From NCBI GenBank assembly GCA_014843695.1, contig CM026387.1, forward strand, positions 66,570,139 through 66,634,138: DNA of 64,000 nt, in the 5' to 3' direction. Each line of letters starts with the position of its first letter. Within the stretch, counting starts at the first letter, position 1. Below are positions 35,869 through 49,258 of this stretch, one piece after another. This DNA comes from Archivesica marissinica. Lineage: Eukaryota > Mollusca > Bivalvia > Venerida > Vesicomyidae. The notes under the pieces are model-generated. The model was not told the origin of the DNA. It was given only the letters and a program-made list of their open reading frames with translations, and did no database searches. Position numbers and translations under genes: made by a program.

Positions 35869-37019
35869 TAATGTCATTGGGTGCAATTAAGACTAATAAA
35901 TATAAAACACACACATTCGCTTGTCATGTTTTCCCTATTTAAACCAATAAGTTAAAAGGTTCTAACACTTTCGGTTAGTCTTATAATGTAGCAAATGTAG
36001 TACAGTGCAGTGTAATTTGAGTTATTTCCCTTGGACCAATAGTTGACACATACTTTTGACCCGACACATTACCGTATTTAACCACGTGCGCTCCTGTAGT
36101 AAACAATCACTGCATGTATATGTGATACATTCCGCCATTTTATTCAAGACATCAACAGGACGCCATGCAAAACTATTTAAACCATATTTTGTAGGAATAT
36201 TTATATATACCTTCAAGTAATTATTCCTACCCGTTTTACTACCATCCCGGTAACATAATTAGTATGCATGTATATTGACTGAAACCTTTTATATATTGAG
36301 AAATATCGATCAGATGTAAAGACTTGATTTTCATTGTCTAAGTTAAAAAAAAACACCCATCGTATAATTGTATTTCTTCAATTCGTCAATGCAATTGTCG
36401 CCATTTTATATGTATGTTGATATGCTTGTATTGTTATAGAATGGTTCATTATGTAAGGTGTATTGTATGCAGCGGTATATTTGTATATATTGGTTGAAGA
36501 ATAGGCTGGACAGGTTCTGACATAAGAGTAGAGAATACAGAGTTTTAATCGAGAGTTTCCTCTTTCTTTGTCGATATCGACACACAACCATTAGTGCTTG
36601 CTTTGTAATAAACGGCAGTAATCAAACAATATAAATAATTTCTTCAGACAATTGCTTACTTTGATGGTGCAAGCTATTTGTATGACACATGCGGGTCATA
36701 GGATGGTGATAGATGAATAAGTAAGAAAGTATGACAATATTGCTGGTAGCAAGTGTCACTGATCAGCTCTGGTAATATTGTAATATCACTTGGAATAAAC
36801 AATAATCCAATAGGGAAATAGTTCCATAATCTCAATCACATTTCTAATAGACAACACGACAAAACAACTTAAAACTGATTTATTATATATTATTATCACA
36901 GCAACTAAGCATTTCTAGCATATCTATTAAAGCAGCAGTTTTGATTTAAACGTCGTATTCATGTTCAGAATAAAAAAAGAATTACAGTGTATGTGAGTGT
37001 CTTTCTAAAAAATAACACC
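35869..37019. other. No gene seen
   Basis: AT-rich. Short frames on the minus strand (36022-36591) have no domain match I can name. Confidence 0.5.
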
Positions 37020-37165
37020 GGTTATTTTTGCGCTTTTTAGATAATGTGGTTCTGTTAGAATCTAAGTAATATTTGTTTAGTAGAATAAAACATGGGTTGT
37101 CGTTCTGAGTTATCCTGGGTTCCAGTCTGTCGATTTTTCACTGTTTAACTTCTGGCAAAATGACA
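37020..37165 (+). repeat. MITE-F half plus associated repeat
   Basis: gttatttttgcgctttttag, ataaaacatgggttgtcgtt and ggttccagtctgtcgatttt recur at 38.0, 45.5 and (reverse) 52.75 kb. Confidence 0.55.
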
Positions 37166-37699
37166 GCCTGTGGAGACTGGATTTCTAATCATAGCGCCAT
37201 CTACTTACACCCACTTTTATGAGGGTGTATATTTGAAGACCGACAACTCTTCTCTACAAGATAATATCGCTAAATATAGAAACGGAATTATATCGGAAAT
37301 CGCCGAACAGGTACGATTATACACGATCATTTCCGATTATACACGAATGCTCCCGTAGACTCTTTTACATTGCAAGCATATAATGTCCCGTTTCTGTGTT
37401 ATATCGACGAGATGGCGGATTTTAAATATTGCATTTAGATGGTAATCGATCGATTCGGCGTAATTGAACGAACTAAGGACGACTTTTGAGTAAATATGTC
37501 AAATCAGACGCACATTGTACTTTTTAAAACTATTTATCGTTCCGTTGACCAGTAAACAATGGCGGCCAATTATAACGTTTTAACAACATTGCAGTGCCTC
37601 GCTTTCGATTCAAGTACGTCATTAATTAAGTCACGTACTAATAGGCCTATTAATAGGATTAATGCTAGTCAATAATTACACGGACAATCCCAAACTTTT

Positions 37700-37890
37700 C
37701 CCCAAGCGTTGATATCATCAGAAACTCAATATGGCCCAATTAATAGTCTCGGTGTTATAATATATTTATTTGACTGACCAGGCAAACTGTATCGACGCCT
37801 TTCCCAGGTTAGTTCTGAGTGCTGGAATTACAAACCATGTTTTAGTCGCCAATAAATAGCTCAAAGACAAATATTACTTCTTGGATAAAA
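37700..37890 (+). repeat. Interspersed repeat shared with 52.6 kb, plus MITE-F half
   Basis: aactcaatatggcccaattaat...tttgactgaccaggcaaactg matches the reverse of 52625-52730. It is followed by a MITE-F arm (accatgttttagtcgccaat). Confidence 0.65.
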
Positions 37891-38004
37891 CATGGCTTAG
37901 GGCGTGATGTCAAAACGTGACATCATGTTTGCAGTTTTGTGACGTCATTTACGCACTCTAAAAATAACACCAACTATTGTTGCGCTTTTTAGATATTTCG
38001 GTCA

Positions 38005-38195
38005 TGTTCGAATTGAAATAATATTTGTATTTGTGTTATTTAAAGTCGAATAAAAGCTGGTGTGTCGTTCCAAGCGCCGGAATTAACTACTTAGGTATAT
38101 GACCCACGTAGTTAATTCCTACACATCAGGACTCCAAGCCATGTTTTATTCGCCAATGAACAACGCAAAGAAAAATATTATTTCTTAAATAAAGC
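38005..38195. mobile_element. Fold-back MITE-F, complete
   Basis: Arms aataatatttgtatttgtgt...gcgccggaattaacta and tagttaattcctacacatc...aagaaaaatattatt pair around about 38098. It supplies the only AATAAA near the 3' end of the receptor gene. Confidence 0.7.
38145..38150 (-). promoter_or_regulatory. Possible AATAAA poly(A) signal
   Basis: This is the nearest AATAAA I find on the minus strand after the receptor stop, about 465 bases downstream, and it lies inside a fold-back MITE. No nearer AATAAA is seen. It would make the MITE the donor of the 3' end signal; unproven. Confidence 0.3.
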
Positions 38196-38611
38196 ATGCT
38201 AAAAGTATTGTATGCACATTAATTTCATTTTACTAGTACATGTAGTATTTGTTACGGATCAAAAGGGGATACGGAAAGGTGGACTATCCTAGTCAAAGTA
38301 AGATTGTGTATTTTGCAAGTAAATTAAACATGTCTTTGGTTGCATATCTATCCGGACACATGTTGGTAATACTGGTTTTGTACCTGATACAATTAACTAA
38401 TAATAACAAATAAGAAATTGGAACAGTCATCTTGTACGGGAATAGGACATTAAATAATGCATTCTGGTATCTCGTTTTCATTGGAAGGAAAATGTTCTAT
38501 ACTACATATTTACACAGAGACATACAATCATAATTATTATTACTCTATACAAATCATTAAATTATGTTATCTTTGGTTTTCGCTTAATACTTCACGAATT
38601 TACAAAATTAA

Positions 38612-40447
38612 TTATTTCCTTTTTGCTGCCTTTGATGGTGATATGCTTCCATATGCAGCTGACATTGCGGACAACCGTACAGTCTTCTTTCGTTCCATTT
38701 CTTTCTTGTATCGTTCCTGTTTGTTTCTTTGAAGTGCCTTTATTTTTGGATCAGTGTATTTGTTGTCCATAGATGGGTTGTAAGCATTCACAAACTCTTT
38801 ATTCCTTGTTCCATATGAAGTATTGAGACGCTTGGACATAGCAGCGCTTTGAACTTGTCCAGTAGTCCTACTTGGTCTAATTGCAGATTTGTCCAGTCTA
38901 ATTCCGTTACTCTCGTGCAAATCAGCACCAAATACATTATCTGTGTTTACAGGGAGTGGTTTTGAGATTTCAATATCTGAATCAGATGAAGACGATATGG
39001 TATCCGAATAGTCGTCATCATTCAGTGTTTCAGCATGAGTGTCAGTGCCCAATACTGTTTCAGATACAGCAGGCGATGTGTCCACGGGTACAACACTTTC
39101 AACAGACGGCATGGTTTGTCCCACACCAGAGTAAATACTTGCCATGTGAGAACTGTTCTGATCAGAAATTGTTGGTGTTTCTGTTGTTTTCTGAGAGGAG
39201 TGGATACTGTATGAGCTTTTTAAAGTTTGCACATTTTCAAACTGATTTTGAATATTGTGCATTTCTTTTGAAGGGCTTGTACTAACGCTTTCAAGGTCTA
39301 AATGTTCACTCCAATTTTTATTCGCACAGGCTTCGTCGGCTAAAATCTGTGTTGTAGATTCAAAGAATGCTTCCAAGTCCTGTTCATCTCTTCTAGTCTC
39401 ATCGTTTAGCGATAATTGTTGTTGTTGTGACTGTTCATCTCCCGATACAGGAGACTCTGTTTGAGACTCAACATGGGATGGTTCGTGAAGCAACGTATCC
39501 GCCACAGTGATTGGTAGGTTCGTTTCAGTAGATGGACATGGTGTGCTCAATGAATATTGTTCTACATCTATAGTTGGTATTGGTACTGTATGTGCTTTAT
39601 GTTCGTCTACATGTACTTCGATATAAATTACAGTTTCGTCTGGCTTTCCATACTCGTGTTCATCGGTTTGTTTTAGCTTAGGTTCCGTTGCCTCTCTTAC
39701 TGGTTTTGTTTTGGCAAACGCTATAGGTATATCCTTAAACGCTGTTTTCGGTTTTGATGTCGGTAATTTGCGCTTCGGTTCAACTGACGTTTTGTTAGGT
39801 TTCTTTTGAACTCCTAAAGCTCTTCTTAAATCACGAAGTAGTTTAGGTTGTTTCTTCATAGATTTAGGAATAGCACCAACAGCTCCATTTGGTTTTACAC
39901 ATGCATCTTCAGATTCGATAGTTGCTGTAATAAGTTCTTGTGAAAGCGTTTGGTCCAGCTTTGAACTAAGTACTGACATCTCTCTCTGCTTAGCATGCAT
40001 ATGTGTTTCTTCTATTTCATCTGACGGTACAGTTAGCTCTCCAGATTGCGAAAGTGGCTCGGGATTTGAAGAAATTCGAGGAGTTGTTGCACCAATGATT
40101 TTCGTTTTTCTCGGACTACCGTGCACTTCACGTATATCGTCCGGAACTTGAGGTAGACCTGCTTTGCCATTCTGGGTAAATGTAATTGATTTAACGGGAC
40201 CCGATGTCATAGATGCTGCTCCAAGTGCTTCCTTAACATCTTCAGGGGGTGGCCTTTTAGTCATTGGTGGCACTATATTAATGTTGTCCTTTTGCGTAAA
40301 CTGCAAAGGGGGCATTGCATCCCGGCTATTCGGCGGGGGATGCGCCAAAAGAATTGGTGGATAATCTGAATCATCGTCATTGAAGTCTTCTTGATAGTCA
40401 TGACGAACTGCACCGCCTCTGAATTCATTGTCATATATCGATTCATG
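38612..40447 (-). CDS. Terminal exon: 611-residue cytoplasmic tail
   Basis: The exon starts after ...atcgtttcag at HESIYDNEF, in phase 0 with the transmembrane exon, and ends at a TAA. A start codon 18 nt upstream of this border (40463-40465) is intronic. The tail looks largely disordered: acidic near the start, proline-rich at 36-70 (PPMTKRPPPED), basic at 197-250, Gln-rich near 340, a serine/acidic run SDTISSSSDSDIEIS at 481-495, and a basic helix-like end (KALQRNKQERYKKEMERKK). Tyrosine motifs: YDNE at 5 (Grb2-type YxN); SDYPPI, VIYIEV and SIYSGV centred on Tyr 29, 275 and 439, each fitting (S/I/V/L)xYxx(I/V/L). Phosphotyrosine signalling is inferred. No known catalytic domain is seen. Confidence 0.85.
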   Translation of the reverse strand, partial: HESIYDNEFRGGAVRHDYQEDFNDDDSDYPPILLAHPPPNSRDAMPPLQFTQKDNINIVPPMTKRPPPEDVKEALGAASMTSGPVKSITFTQNGKAGLPQVPDDIREVHGSPRKTKIIGATTPRISSNPEPLSQSGELTVPSDEIEETHMHAKQREMSVLSSKLDQTLSQELITATIESEDACVKPNGAVGAIPKSMKKQPKLLRDLRRALGVQKKPNKTSVEPKRKLPTSKPKTAFKDIPIAFAKTKPVREATEPKLKQTDEHEYGKPDETVIYIEVHVDEHKAHTVPIPTIDVEQYSLSTPCPSTETNLPITVADTLLHEPSHVESQTESPVSGDEQSQQQQLSLNDETRRDEQDLEAFFESTTQILADEACANKNWSEHLDLESVSTSPSKEMHNIQNQFENVQTLKSSYSIHSSQKTTETPTISDQNSSHMASIYSGVGQTMPSVESVVPVDTSPAVSETVLGTDTHAETLNDDDYSDTISSSSDSDIEISKPLPVNTDNVFGADLHESNGIRLDKSAIRPSRTTGQVQSAAMSKRLNTSYGTRNKEFVNAYNPSMDNKYTDPKIKALQRNKQERYKKEMERKKTVRLSAMSAAYGSISPSKAAKRK

Positions 40448-41178
40448 CTGAAACGATAAAAGCACTAGATATAGTATATGTACATTAGTTTAATTGGCGG
40501 AAATATACGCCACATCGGCATATACGATGGTTGCATACCTAATATGAACCCGTATTAAAATGTTGTGTCAAGAAAAGTATGATGTTTTTATAAACATGCT
40601 ATCAGAAACAATTATGTAGTGGACAATGTCTTATTAATTTTATTAATGAAAAAAATATAATATATGACGGAATGTGTACAACATATCGGTAGCAGCAACA
40701 TGAAATGTAACTTTATATGCATATGTATATTTAGTAAATTAGCTTTCAAACGCTATATTGACACTACGTCATAAGGTGGATATTTCAATGTTCGCTGATA
40801 ATACCGTAATTATTGACCTACCATGACGATATTTTTTTTAATTACGTTGTGTTGATGGTACTATTTAAATGTGATTTACAGTTGTAGAACAAGATGACAT
40901 GACATGATTAATATTCAATGCCATTTAATGTAACTATGTTAAATGGTATATACATGATAGATTTGACTGTTCCTATTTCTATTTTCCCTTAGGCAACACT
41001 AATTTATTAATTAGATAGATGTCTTTCCTGGTAATATGCGGGAATTGCCGGTACCATTCGTGTTGTGTGCATTGCAGAACACGTGTGTACATAATTCATT
41101 ATACTGGTTTTGTAAGGAATGGATTGTGTGATTAATGAACTAATACAGAGGCACTATTATATTATATCTCAAGCGCTT

Positions 41179-41416
41179 TTAGTTTAAACTTTATATATTT
41201 TACAACGATTTCGAAGCAAGTTTTAACAACTTATATTAATCACCATCGTTGGCGCGGATGAAAGCGTATATGTGGTCATTCGTGTGGGAGGAAACCGTGG
41301 AGTACCCGGAGAAAACCCACCTGTCCGATCTGGCGACCACCGTACAATCTCACATACTTCCAGGTTCGAGGGTTGCATTGTTCAGAGGCCAGTTCTAACA
41401 ACTGCGCTAATCGGAA
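41179..41416 (-). mobile_element. SINE-C, full length, in last intron
   Basis: agtttaaactttatatattt to actgcgctaatcgga. The B-box side is diverged (caggttcgagggttgcatt). It lies in the sense orientation of the receptor gene. Confidence 0.8.
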
Positions 41417-42732
41417 ATCAATCGGGTAGTTAGCAAAACTCTGTTTGATTGAAATCACATTGTTTTAGGGATTACTCTGGTAATTACGGGGAGATGGCAT
41501 GAACATGTTACATGTGTGAATACATTGTAAACGTCAGTCTATACAAGGTCAAACCCGTATACTGATATAGGGAATGTAACACCATAACTTTACCATTATT
41601 TTCTAAACACGATCAACGCCGAAATGTACATATATATATATATATCGCCGCTACTAAATGCTCTCATTGACGCTGTCTTTAGAAGAATATTAGTACACTT
41701 TTATTGGTTGAATGTTTGTCAGAGATGCCGAAACCTCGAACCATACCGTTTCTATTAAATGTATCGATATGTGCTATTTCTGTTAAAGGTCTCATCAGAA
41801 AGAATGTTAGTGCTTAGAGTGGATGTCGGATGAGCTCAAAGGCCCTAGTACATCATGTATGGGGTGACGGGGTGCACAAATATTACAAATATTGTTATAC
41901 ATTCTGGGGGACGACCAATTAGCTATCCATGTATTTGTTGCAAAGTTTGTATATTTGCATGTATATACTGTAATAAACTATTATTAAATTAAATACAACA
42001 TGCGAAACACTAATCTGGATATAGATCTGTTTCAGATTATATTTCATTGCTTGCTCGACTTAACACTCTAAATACAATACACATCTATTCCACGTAAGAC
42101 ATGTATACACATCAACTACGGATTCGTGCCTGGAATTCTATATTTATTACGTTAGGATTAAGACCAATAGAGCATGCCGACAAGACAGCTATCCCAGGGT
42201 ATATCGAACCTGATTTCCGAATTGAAAATACCAATATAAGGTTATTTAAAAGCATTACACTGCACAGTCGAAACACGGAATAATTTATATCAACAACGCT
42301 CATTGTCGATTTGATAATACAACCTATGTTATTTACATATTTGATATTTATGTGATGAAATAAACACGTCATCATATCGTCTTGTAATATGCCACTGCAA
42401 CTATTTTATGCAAACAATGTGATATGAAAATGTGCTGCAAATGTACGATTTATCAGCATTCTATGCCCACAGGTCTCAATTCAAATAGACAATGTGAAAG
42501 TTAAGTGTAACGTCACTAAACTGTCAGTATTTTCTTTCTTTCTTTGCTATACGTGTACATACTGGTTTCTATGTAAACCAACTATGTTGGCCTATGCTAG
42601 TCCATATGCACATCAATCAATTGTGAGTGCATGTCAAATATAAATAATGCATATTAATTGTTACATTTTACTTGTTCAATAGCTTTTATCCGGAAACTGC
42701 AAGTATACCAGTATATTGAACTATATGCAAAC

Positions 42733-42839
42733 CTTATATGTGGGCTGTCTACAACGTGTTGTGAAGAGACATACAACAGAAGCAATTATGGCTATCACTA
42801 TTATCAATCCCAGTAGTAGACCAAATATCACAGTAGTTT
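42733..42839 (-). CDS. Transmembrane exon
   Basis: It encodes about 23 hydrophobic residues (VIFGLLLGLIIVIAIIASVV, then CLF) followed by the basic stop-transfer TTRCRQPTYK. This fits a single-pass type I segment with the tail inside the cell. Acceptor ...tacatttcag, phase 1; donor gtttgc, phase 0. The switch from phase 1 to phase 0 matches the next exon exactly. Confidence 0.85.
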
Positions 42840-43319
42840 CTGAAATGTATATGTATTAATTCATTATTTGCATATTCGTGAACACACGTAACTATAAGTT
42901 TATTTTAAATATGTCAAAATAGTAGCCGATATATCACAACAGTTTTTATTTACATTAACAATTATATCTCATGGCAAATATACCAATGTTTCCATTTGTA
43001 TTATAATAAGTTTTGCGTGCAACAACTTCAATATAACACGGTAACAATAGTAACACTGGAAAATATACAATGCCATTAAATCTTACTTTATATTATACAA
43101 CTATTTATGTCTTTGCTCAACAGAGAATTCCAAATTAAAACGACACTGGTGTATTCTACTCGGGGTGATTTATTCAATGTTTACAACTAAACTAGAATCA
43201 AACTAATCCTACCTTGCAATAGCATCTGTTAATAATGCAGATGTTTATATCTTAGACGTTTGGTTAAATGAGTATTTCATAGTAAGTAGATAAGTGCGTG
43301 TGTGTCAAATAACACGTAC

Positions 43320-43361
43320 CGATATTGAAGGTGTTATCATCTTGCTGACTATTCATTTGTG
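43320..43361 (-). CDS. Juxtamembrane stalk exon (42 nt)
   Basis: Bounded by ...ttatttttcag and gtacgt, phase 1-1. It encodes a short polar stalk (QMNSQQDDNTFNI) between the last sushi domain and the membrane. The final G joins the AA of the next exon to make Glu. Its symmetric phase would allow skipping. Confidence 0.72.
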
Positions 43362-43474
43362 CTGAAAAATAAATATATATAACTATATTAAATAACATTA
43401 TTACACATACAGACAAATATATCGCAGATTATTAAAGTGCAAGATAACCATAGAATTGATCCAGAGTCGCTCAC

Positions 43475-43677
43475 CCGATATTCTTAGATTGAAGTTGAAA
43501 TTTACCACAAGATCTGTACTGGCCATCATGGATTTCGTAGCTATATTGCATCTTACAACCGTGAGACGCCTTAGTTACACGTGCAGGTAACATCTCCAAC
43601 ATATTGCAGTAACATTTACAAACCGTTCCAGAAAGAGATGTAGAAAATATAGTTAGATTAGCATAATGATGGTGCAT
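43475..43677 (-). other. Exon-like Cys-rich open stretch inside the receptor intron
   Basis: The minus strand is open from an ATG at 43677 and includes CKCYC, ending at a good donor gtgagc after 43475. The phase at that donor (2) would put an early stop in the 42-nt exon, so it does not join the receptor as modelled. It could be an unspliced relic, an alternative end, or chance. Confidence 0.2.
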
Positions 43678-44084
43678 TTGTATATAAGATCGGACTTATT
43701 TTAGAAGTCATATTACCGTTCCAAATATGACTCACAATTTCTAAACTGTTTGTTATCGTGACCAGTATTAACACACACTGTTTCAGTAAAAATATCCAAT
43801 GTGTAAGACATTGGGTTATGTACTTGAACCTTCATCCGTGTCAAATCACAATAGTAAACAAATTAAAGCGCGTGAATCACTGTTGGCATGTTTTCTTAAA
43901 AGACTAATAGACGAAGAAATTATGGAGTAATTGTGAAATAGTATGAAGAAGTAGAAAATAATTTTTTTTTATATTCTTAAAATGTCATTTTTGGATTTAG
44001 GAACAGTTTAGATATTGTCGAGCAATTAGCCTCACCGTCCCATCTACAGTTTCAGAAAATCTGTCACAAACAGATGACAGAAAC

Positions 44085-45335
<1,251 letters not shown>

Positions 45336-45340
45336 AGCAT

Positions 45341-46760
45341 CAGATGCATGCACTGGACATATTATTTGTTAGGCTCAATTAAAAAATGTTAGAACTTTTA
45401 CAAAACATTAATCACATCTACATAAACACATAAGACACGAGTGCTAAGAATAGTGTATCCATTTATAAATATCTAGCCTTTGTACTATATATTAATTTGT
45501 GCTTGTTATTCGATAGCTTGGGTTCCAGTCGGTCGATTTTTTACTTCTGGCAAAACGACATGTTGATATATGATCATAAACTCAATACAGCTCAATTACC
45601 GGTTTGGATGTTAAATATATATATTTATATGTCTCACAAGGCATTTTATATCAACGCATGTTCCCAGGCTATGTATTCGATGTATTGCTTGCTCAAATAA
45701 CAATGGCTTAATGTGATGCTACAACAAATGTGTGTATTTCCCGATTCAACTTAGTGACAATGTTACGACACTGCGATTTACCTGAAACGATTGACGCCGT
45801 GTGGCATTATGGAACCGCTGGTTCATGGTTGCTATAGTGGTAATCTGATGAATCACGTGCAAAGTATCCCATCTGCCTTTTATAAACGTGTTTCCACTAC
45901 TCTTTTTTTTATCTCGTTATTGTAGAATAACCGCGCATGTGAACATTTAATAAAAAAGACGAGTGTACAGCAAGTCATAATCTTCTTCCGTCGAGTAATT
46001 GTGAAATATAAGCTGCTAACAATAGTTAATTTTCAATTGAAAGCGATTCCACACATACTCATTTCAACAACCAGTTCGGGAACTATATGTTACCCATTGT
46101 CTTCTATGTCAGCATATGATATTGTTGTTTGTCTAAATACATGTCTGGTTTATAAATGCGCTAACATTATATGCGACAGCATGTTATGTTCTTCTGATTG
46201 GCTGCACAAACACTTAATCTAAATTATTGCATTTCAATGAATTTGTGTTTCTCATAGAAATGAGATGCCTATAGAATTAATTCATACAATTAATATGTTA
46301 TTTACACTGAACGACGTTAAAAACACAGAAGCTATATGGGGTGTATTTTGCATATTTGTGGAATGTCATCAAATATGGCACAGAATAAGACTGACTACTG
46401 CTCGTCAGGAATTTCTTTCTATACACTTTACAGTATACATAATATTTTTGAATACGGTCATATTCTAAAAAATGTACCCCCCTCCCCGGCTAAAGCGATA
46501 CGTTTTTAAAGATGCTACGTGTATTTTGTTACGAGTGGTTATATTGGCACACGACTAATACTTCTACTGTTCAGGGTTTTGACAATTGTAACATATCAAC
46601 TGGATTAATGTTATACAATAGGCATTCAATTTAACAATCTATATAGCATATTAGTGTGCATGCATGGTAAGATCTCTATATATATATAGTAGTACACACG
46701 GAAAATGGGGATTATCTATCTGAAAGCATGCATGTACATATGCGGAGATTGTTTACTCAC
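45341..46760. other. Intron sequence without recognised feature
   Basis: Belongs to the 3.4-kb intron between the microexon and stalk exon. Contains a repeat scrap shared with 37.1 kb (45518-45565); small frames at 46001-46468 are unsupported. Confidence 0.5.
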
Positions 46761-46772
46761 TGGTATCCGAAT
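46761..46772 (-). CDS. 12-nt microexon linking sushi 14 to the stalk
   Basis: The minus strand has ...cattgtag, then ATTCGGATACCA, then gtgagtaa. The donor is a perfect consensus match. The phases are 1-1, so it joins exon 14 and the 42-nt exon in frame and adds the residues N-S-D-T at the junction. Without it the frame is still kept, so it may be optional. Reading a microexon from sequence alone is risky, but borders and phase both fit. Confidence 0.55.
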
Positions 46773-46997
46773 CTACAATGATTACAACACGTTTACAATG
46801 TATAAACTAATTTCACGACAACACATACATACAATTTATACATTATACAATTCATTTGAATATTTCATCTGTCAAGAATAACAAAAAACCATAACTAACA
46901 TACATAAAGAACATTATCATGACAACTGATTCATAATAACGGCTACTATCTCATGAAATTACTATTCGACTTATTGTATATGTATATGTGTACATAC

Positions 46998-47165
46998 TTT
47001 TCACACAAGAGGGTAAATCACTCCACAGTCCACCGTCAAGACATTCGATTAAAGAATCTCCAACAAGCGAATATGTGTCTATACATTGAAGCAATGCGCT
47101 TGAACCATAGGTTGTACCAGATGGTAACTGGGCAACTCCATTGCCAGGTGTTGGATCTCCACAAT
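46998..47165 (-). CDS. Sushi exon 14 (membrane-proximal)
   Basis: Last CCP domain, starting DCGDPTPGNG, with cysteines at 2, 28, 42 and 54 and GGLWSDLPSC. The sequence between cysteines 1 and 3 (SALLQCIDTYSLVG) lacks the usual GY after cysteine 2. It ends CVK plus one base. Donor gtatgt, acceptor ...ttattatag. Confidence 0.88.
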
Positions 47166-47266
47166 CTATAATAAAAAGTACAAATACATATGGAAATAAA
47201 ATTAATTAGCCACATATCTGTGCGTGTGTTAAGTTGCAAGGATGTGCGTGTATTAAGTATATCATT

Positions 47267-47490
47267 AGTTTATACACATTTAATTTAGCTCGATTGCGAA
47301 ACAAGTTCTTACAACTGATATTAATCACTCTTGAGACCTCATTCCTAATGGAATCCATCGCTACGAGAGAGAAAGAAGAGGCAACGTGAAATTTAAATGA
47401 CTTGCATAAGGGCACAATCATAACGGCTCCAGCTGGGCATGAACTCCGGGCTTTTCGCACCTACAGCACTACTGCACTATCACGACGTCC
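47267..47490 (-). mobile_element. SINE-B in intron 13
   Basis: Reverse copy from tagtttatacacatttaatt to ctgcactatcacgacgtcc; it lies about 100 bases upstream of sushi exon 14 in the sense orientation of the gene. Confidence 0.82.
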
Positions 47491-48666
47491 ACATTTATAT
47501 TCCAAGTATATCATTAACAAAGACCATGCAATGAATGTATGTATCACATACACCATTTGCAAAGACCATACATTAATATGTATTAAACAAAACATTTGCA
47601 AAAAAGAACCACGCAAAAAAGGTATCTAAATAAGCTTTAAGCTTTCGATTAAATCCATTTTCATTCTGCATACAATAGATATGTACATTATGAATGAATA
47701 AATATGTTTAAACCAACAAAAGTAGGTTATAAACTATTTGTAAAAATCACACAATACATATATTATATAACCATTTACCAAGATCACGTAATACATGTAT
47801 TACATGACTATTTCTAAAAGAGCACGCAGCATAATTATGTATTCAGTAGAATAATAGGCAGACATTAATTACCCTATACATATACAGTATGATCATGTAT
47901 AACTTTTACCTTGTTTATATATTAAAGTGGTATATATATTTTTGTTGATTTGTATTTTACAATAACGGTCAGTTTATTGTGCTTCTGCTTAGAATATGGT
48001 AACATGTAACAATTTAACAACATATTGATAAATAACAATATATCGATGTACTATGCAATTACACTCTATTTGATTGGCTAAACTAATGTATGCACTTATT
48101 TGCTAATTGTGGCAAAGTCACTTGTTGTTCGTCATTAAATGTTGTAACATACCATTGCACATATTTGATACTAGGGTTTTGAACTATTCTAAAATTCTGC
48201 AACAGTGATCTGTGTTAATACAGTAATAACACGCCACAAATGACGTGCATTGAATTTAATTTCGTGATGTAATTATACGCTCAACAAAATTAGTAATCGG
48301 TCACCTGGTGTTTTATGATATCTGGAGCCCACTGATAATCATACAATATAATACGTTCATGTTGTCAATCAATATAATTAGTTTATGCTTACAGTTCATT
48401 GCAAAACGATCTGTAATAAAAGGTATCAAATAAGATGATATGAAAATTGATACTATATGGTTATTAGTTTGCTCCAAATACTGAAATACACCTTGTGACC
48501 AATTAGTAATTATGTAGAGTGTATATGCATACATTAATAATGTTATTTTTAGAATACTGCATGCATTACTTCAGTGTATGAAACTGATGTTGTGAAAACA
48601 ATGCACATGTAAACACGTCGATATGCCTCTAGTAACTAATATATTGTTCCTATTAAATATCATTAC

Positions 48667-48834
48667 CTTGTACTATGCATGTAGCTGTGTCGTTCCATCC
48701 ACTGTCTACGCATGTCATGATGGATGACCCACTGACGTTATATCCGGGATTACAAGAAATTGTAGCAGTTTTATTAATCGTGGTTCCGGTGGGTGTATTG
48801 GCAATGCCATTGGTTGGGGATGGATCACCACAGT
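48667..48834 (-). CDS. Sushi exon 13
   Basis: Type A CCP domain starting DCGDPSPTNG, with GYNVSGSS and GWNDTATC, nearly a copy of exon 10. Sequons NKT, NVS and NDT. Acceptor ...attcacag, donor gtaatg. Confidence 0.89.
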
Positions 48835-49023
48835 CTGTGAATGTCAGATATGATAATACAAATGACTATGATGCACGATACACTGAGAGTGCTACACATA
48901 AACAAGAATGCACATTCTTTTTTTAACTCGTATGGATGTATAGCGCAATGATATGCCGTAGCCACACAGATACAATAATAACGCCGGTAAAAATACGATT
49001 AAAAGTACCATACATAATTAATA

Positions 49024-49258
49024 TTAGTTTATACAAATTTAGTTTAACTCGATTGTGAAACAAGTTATTACAACTTATATTAATCACTCTCCAGACCTCA
49101 ATCCTGATGGAATCCATCGCCATGAAGGAGAGATAAGAGGCAATGTGGAATTCAAATGCCTTGCCTAAGGGCACACTCGTAACGGCTCCAGCGGGGTTCG
49201 AACTCCGAGCCTTTCGCACCTGAAGCGACGCTCTACTACTGCGCTATCACGACTTCCA
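49024..49258 (-). mobile_element. SINE-B in intron 12
   Basis: Near full length: B box in reverse gcggggttcgaactccgag, head actgcgctatcacgacttcc. Confidence 0.85.

Noticed and set aside
32332..35914. Many minus-strand frames of SYRVVYIVVQSGLHCRTEW type
   Set aside because: 22-bp array cycling through three frames every 66 bp; the longest ones run through the N gap.
40448..40465. Starting the 38.6-kb protein at its first ATG as an independent intracellular gene
   Set aside because: The six codons upstream of 40448 overlap a good acceptor (tatcgtttcag), and phase 0 there matches the transmembrane exon donor; no promoter features are seen.
43475..43677. Adding the Cys-rich stretch at 43.5 kb to the receptor
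   Set aside because: Its donor phase does not join the 42-nt exon in frame, and the phase-1 frame has a stop without a usable acceptor after it.
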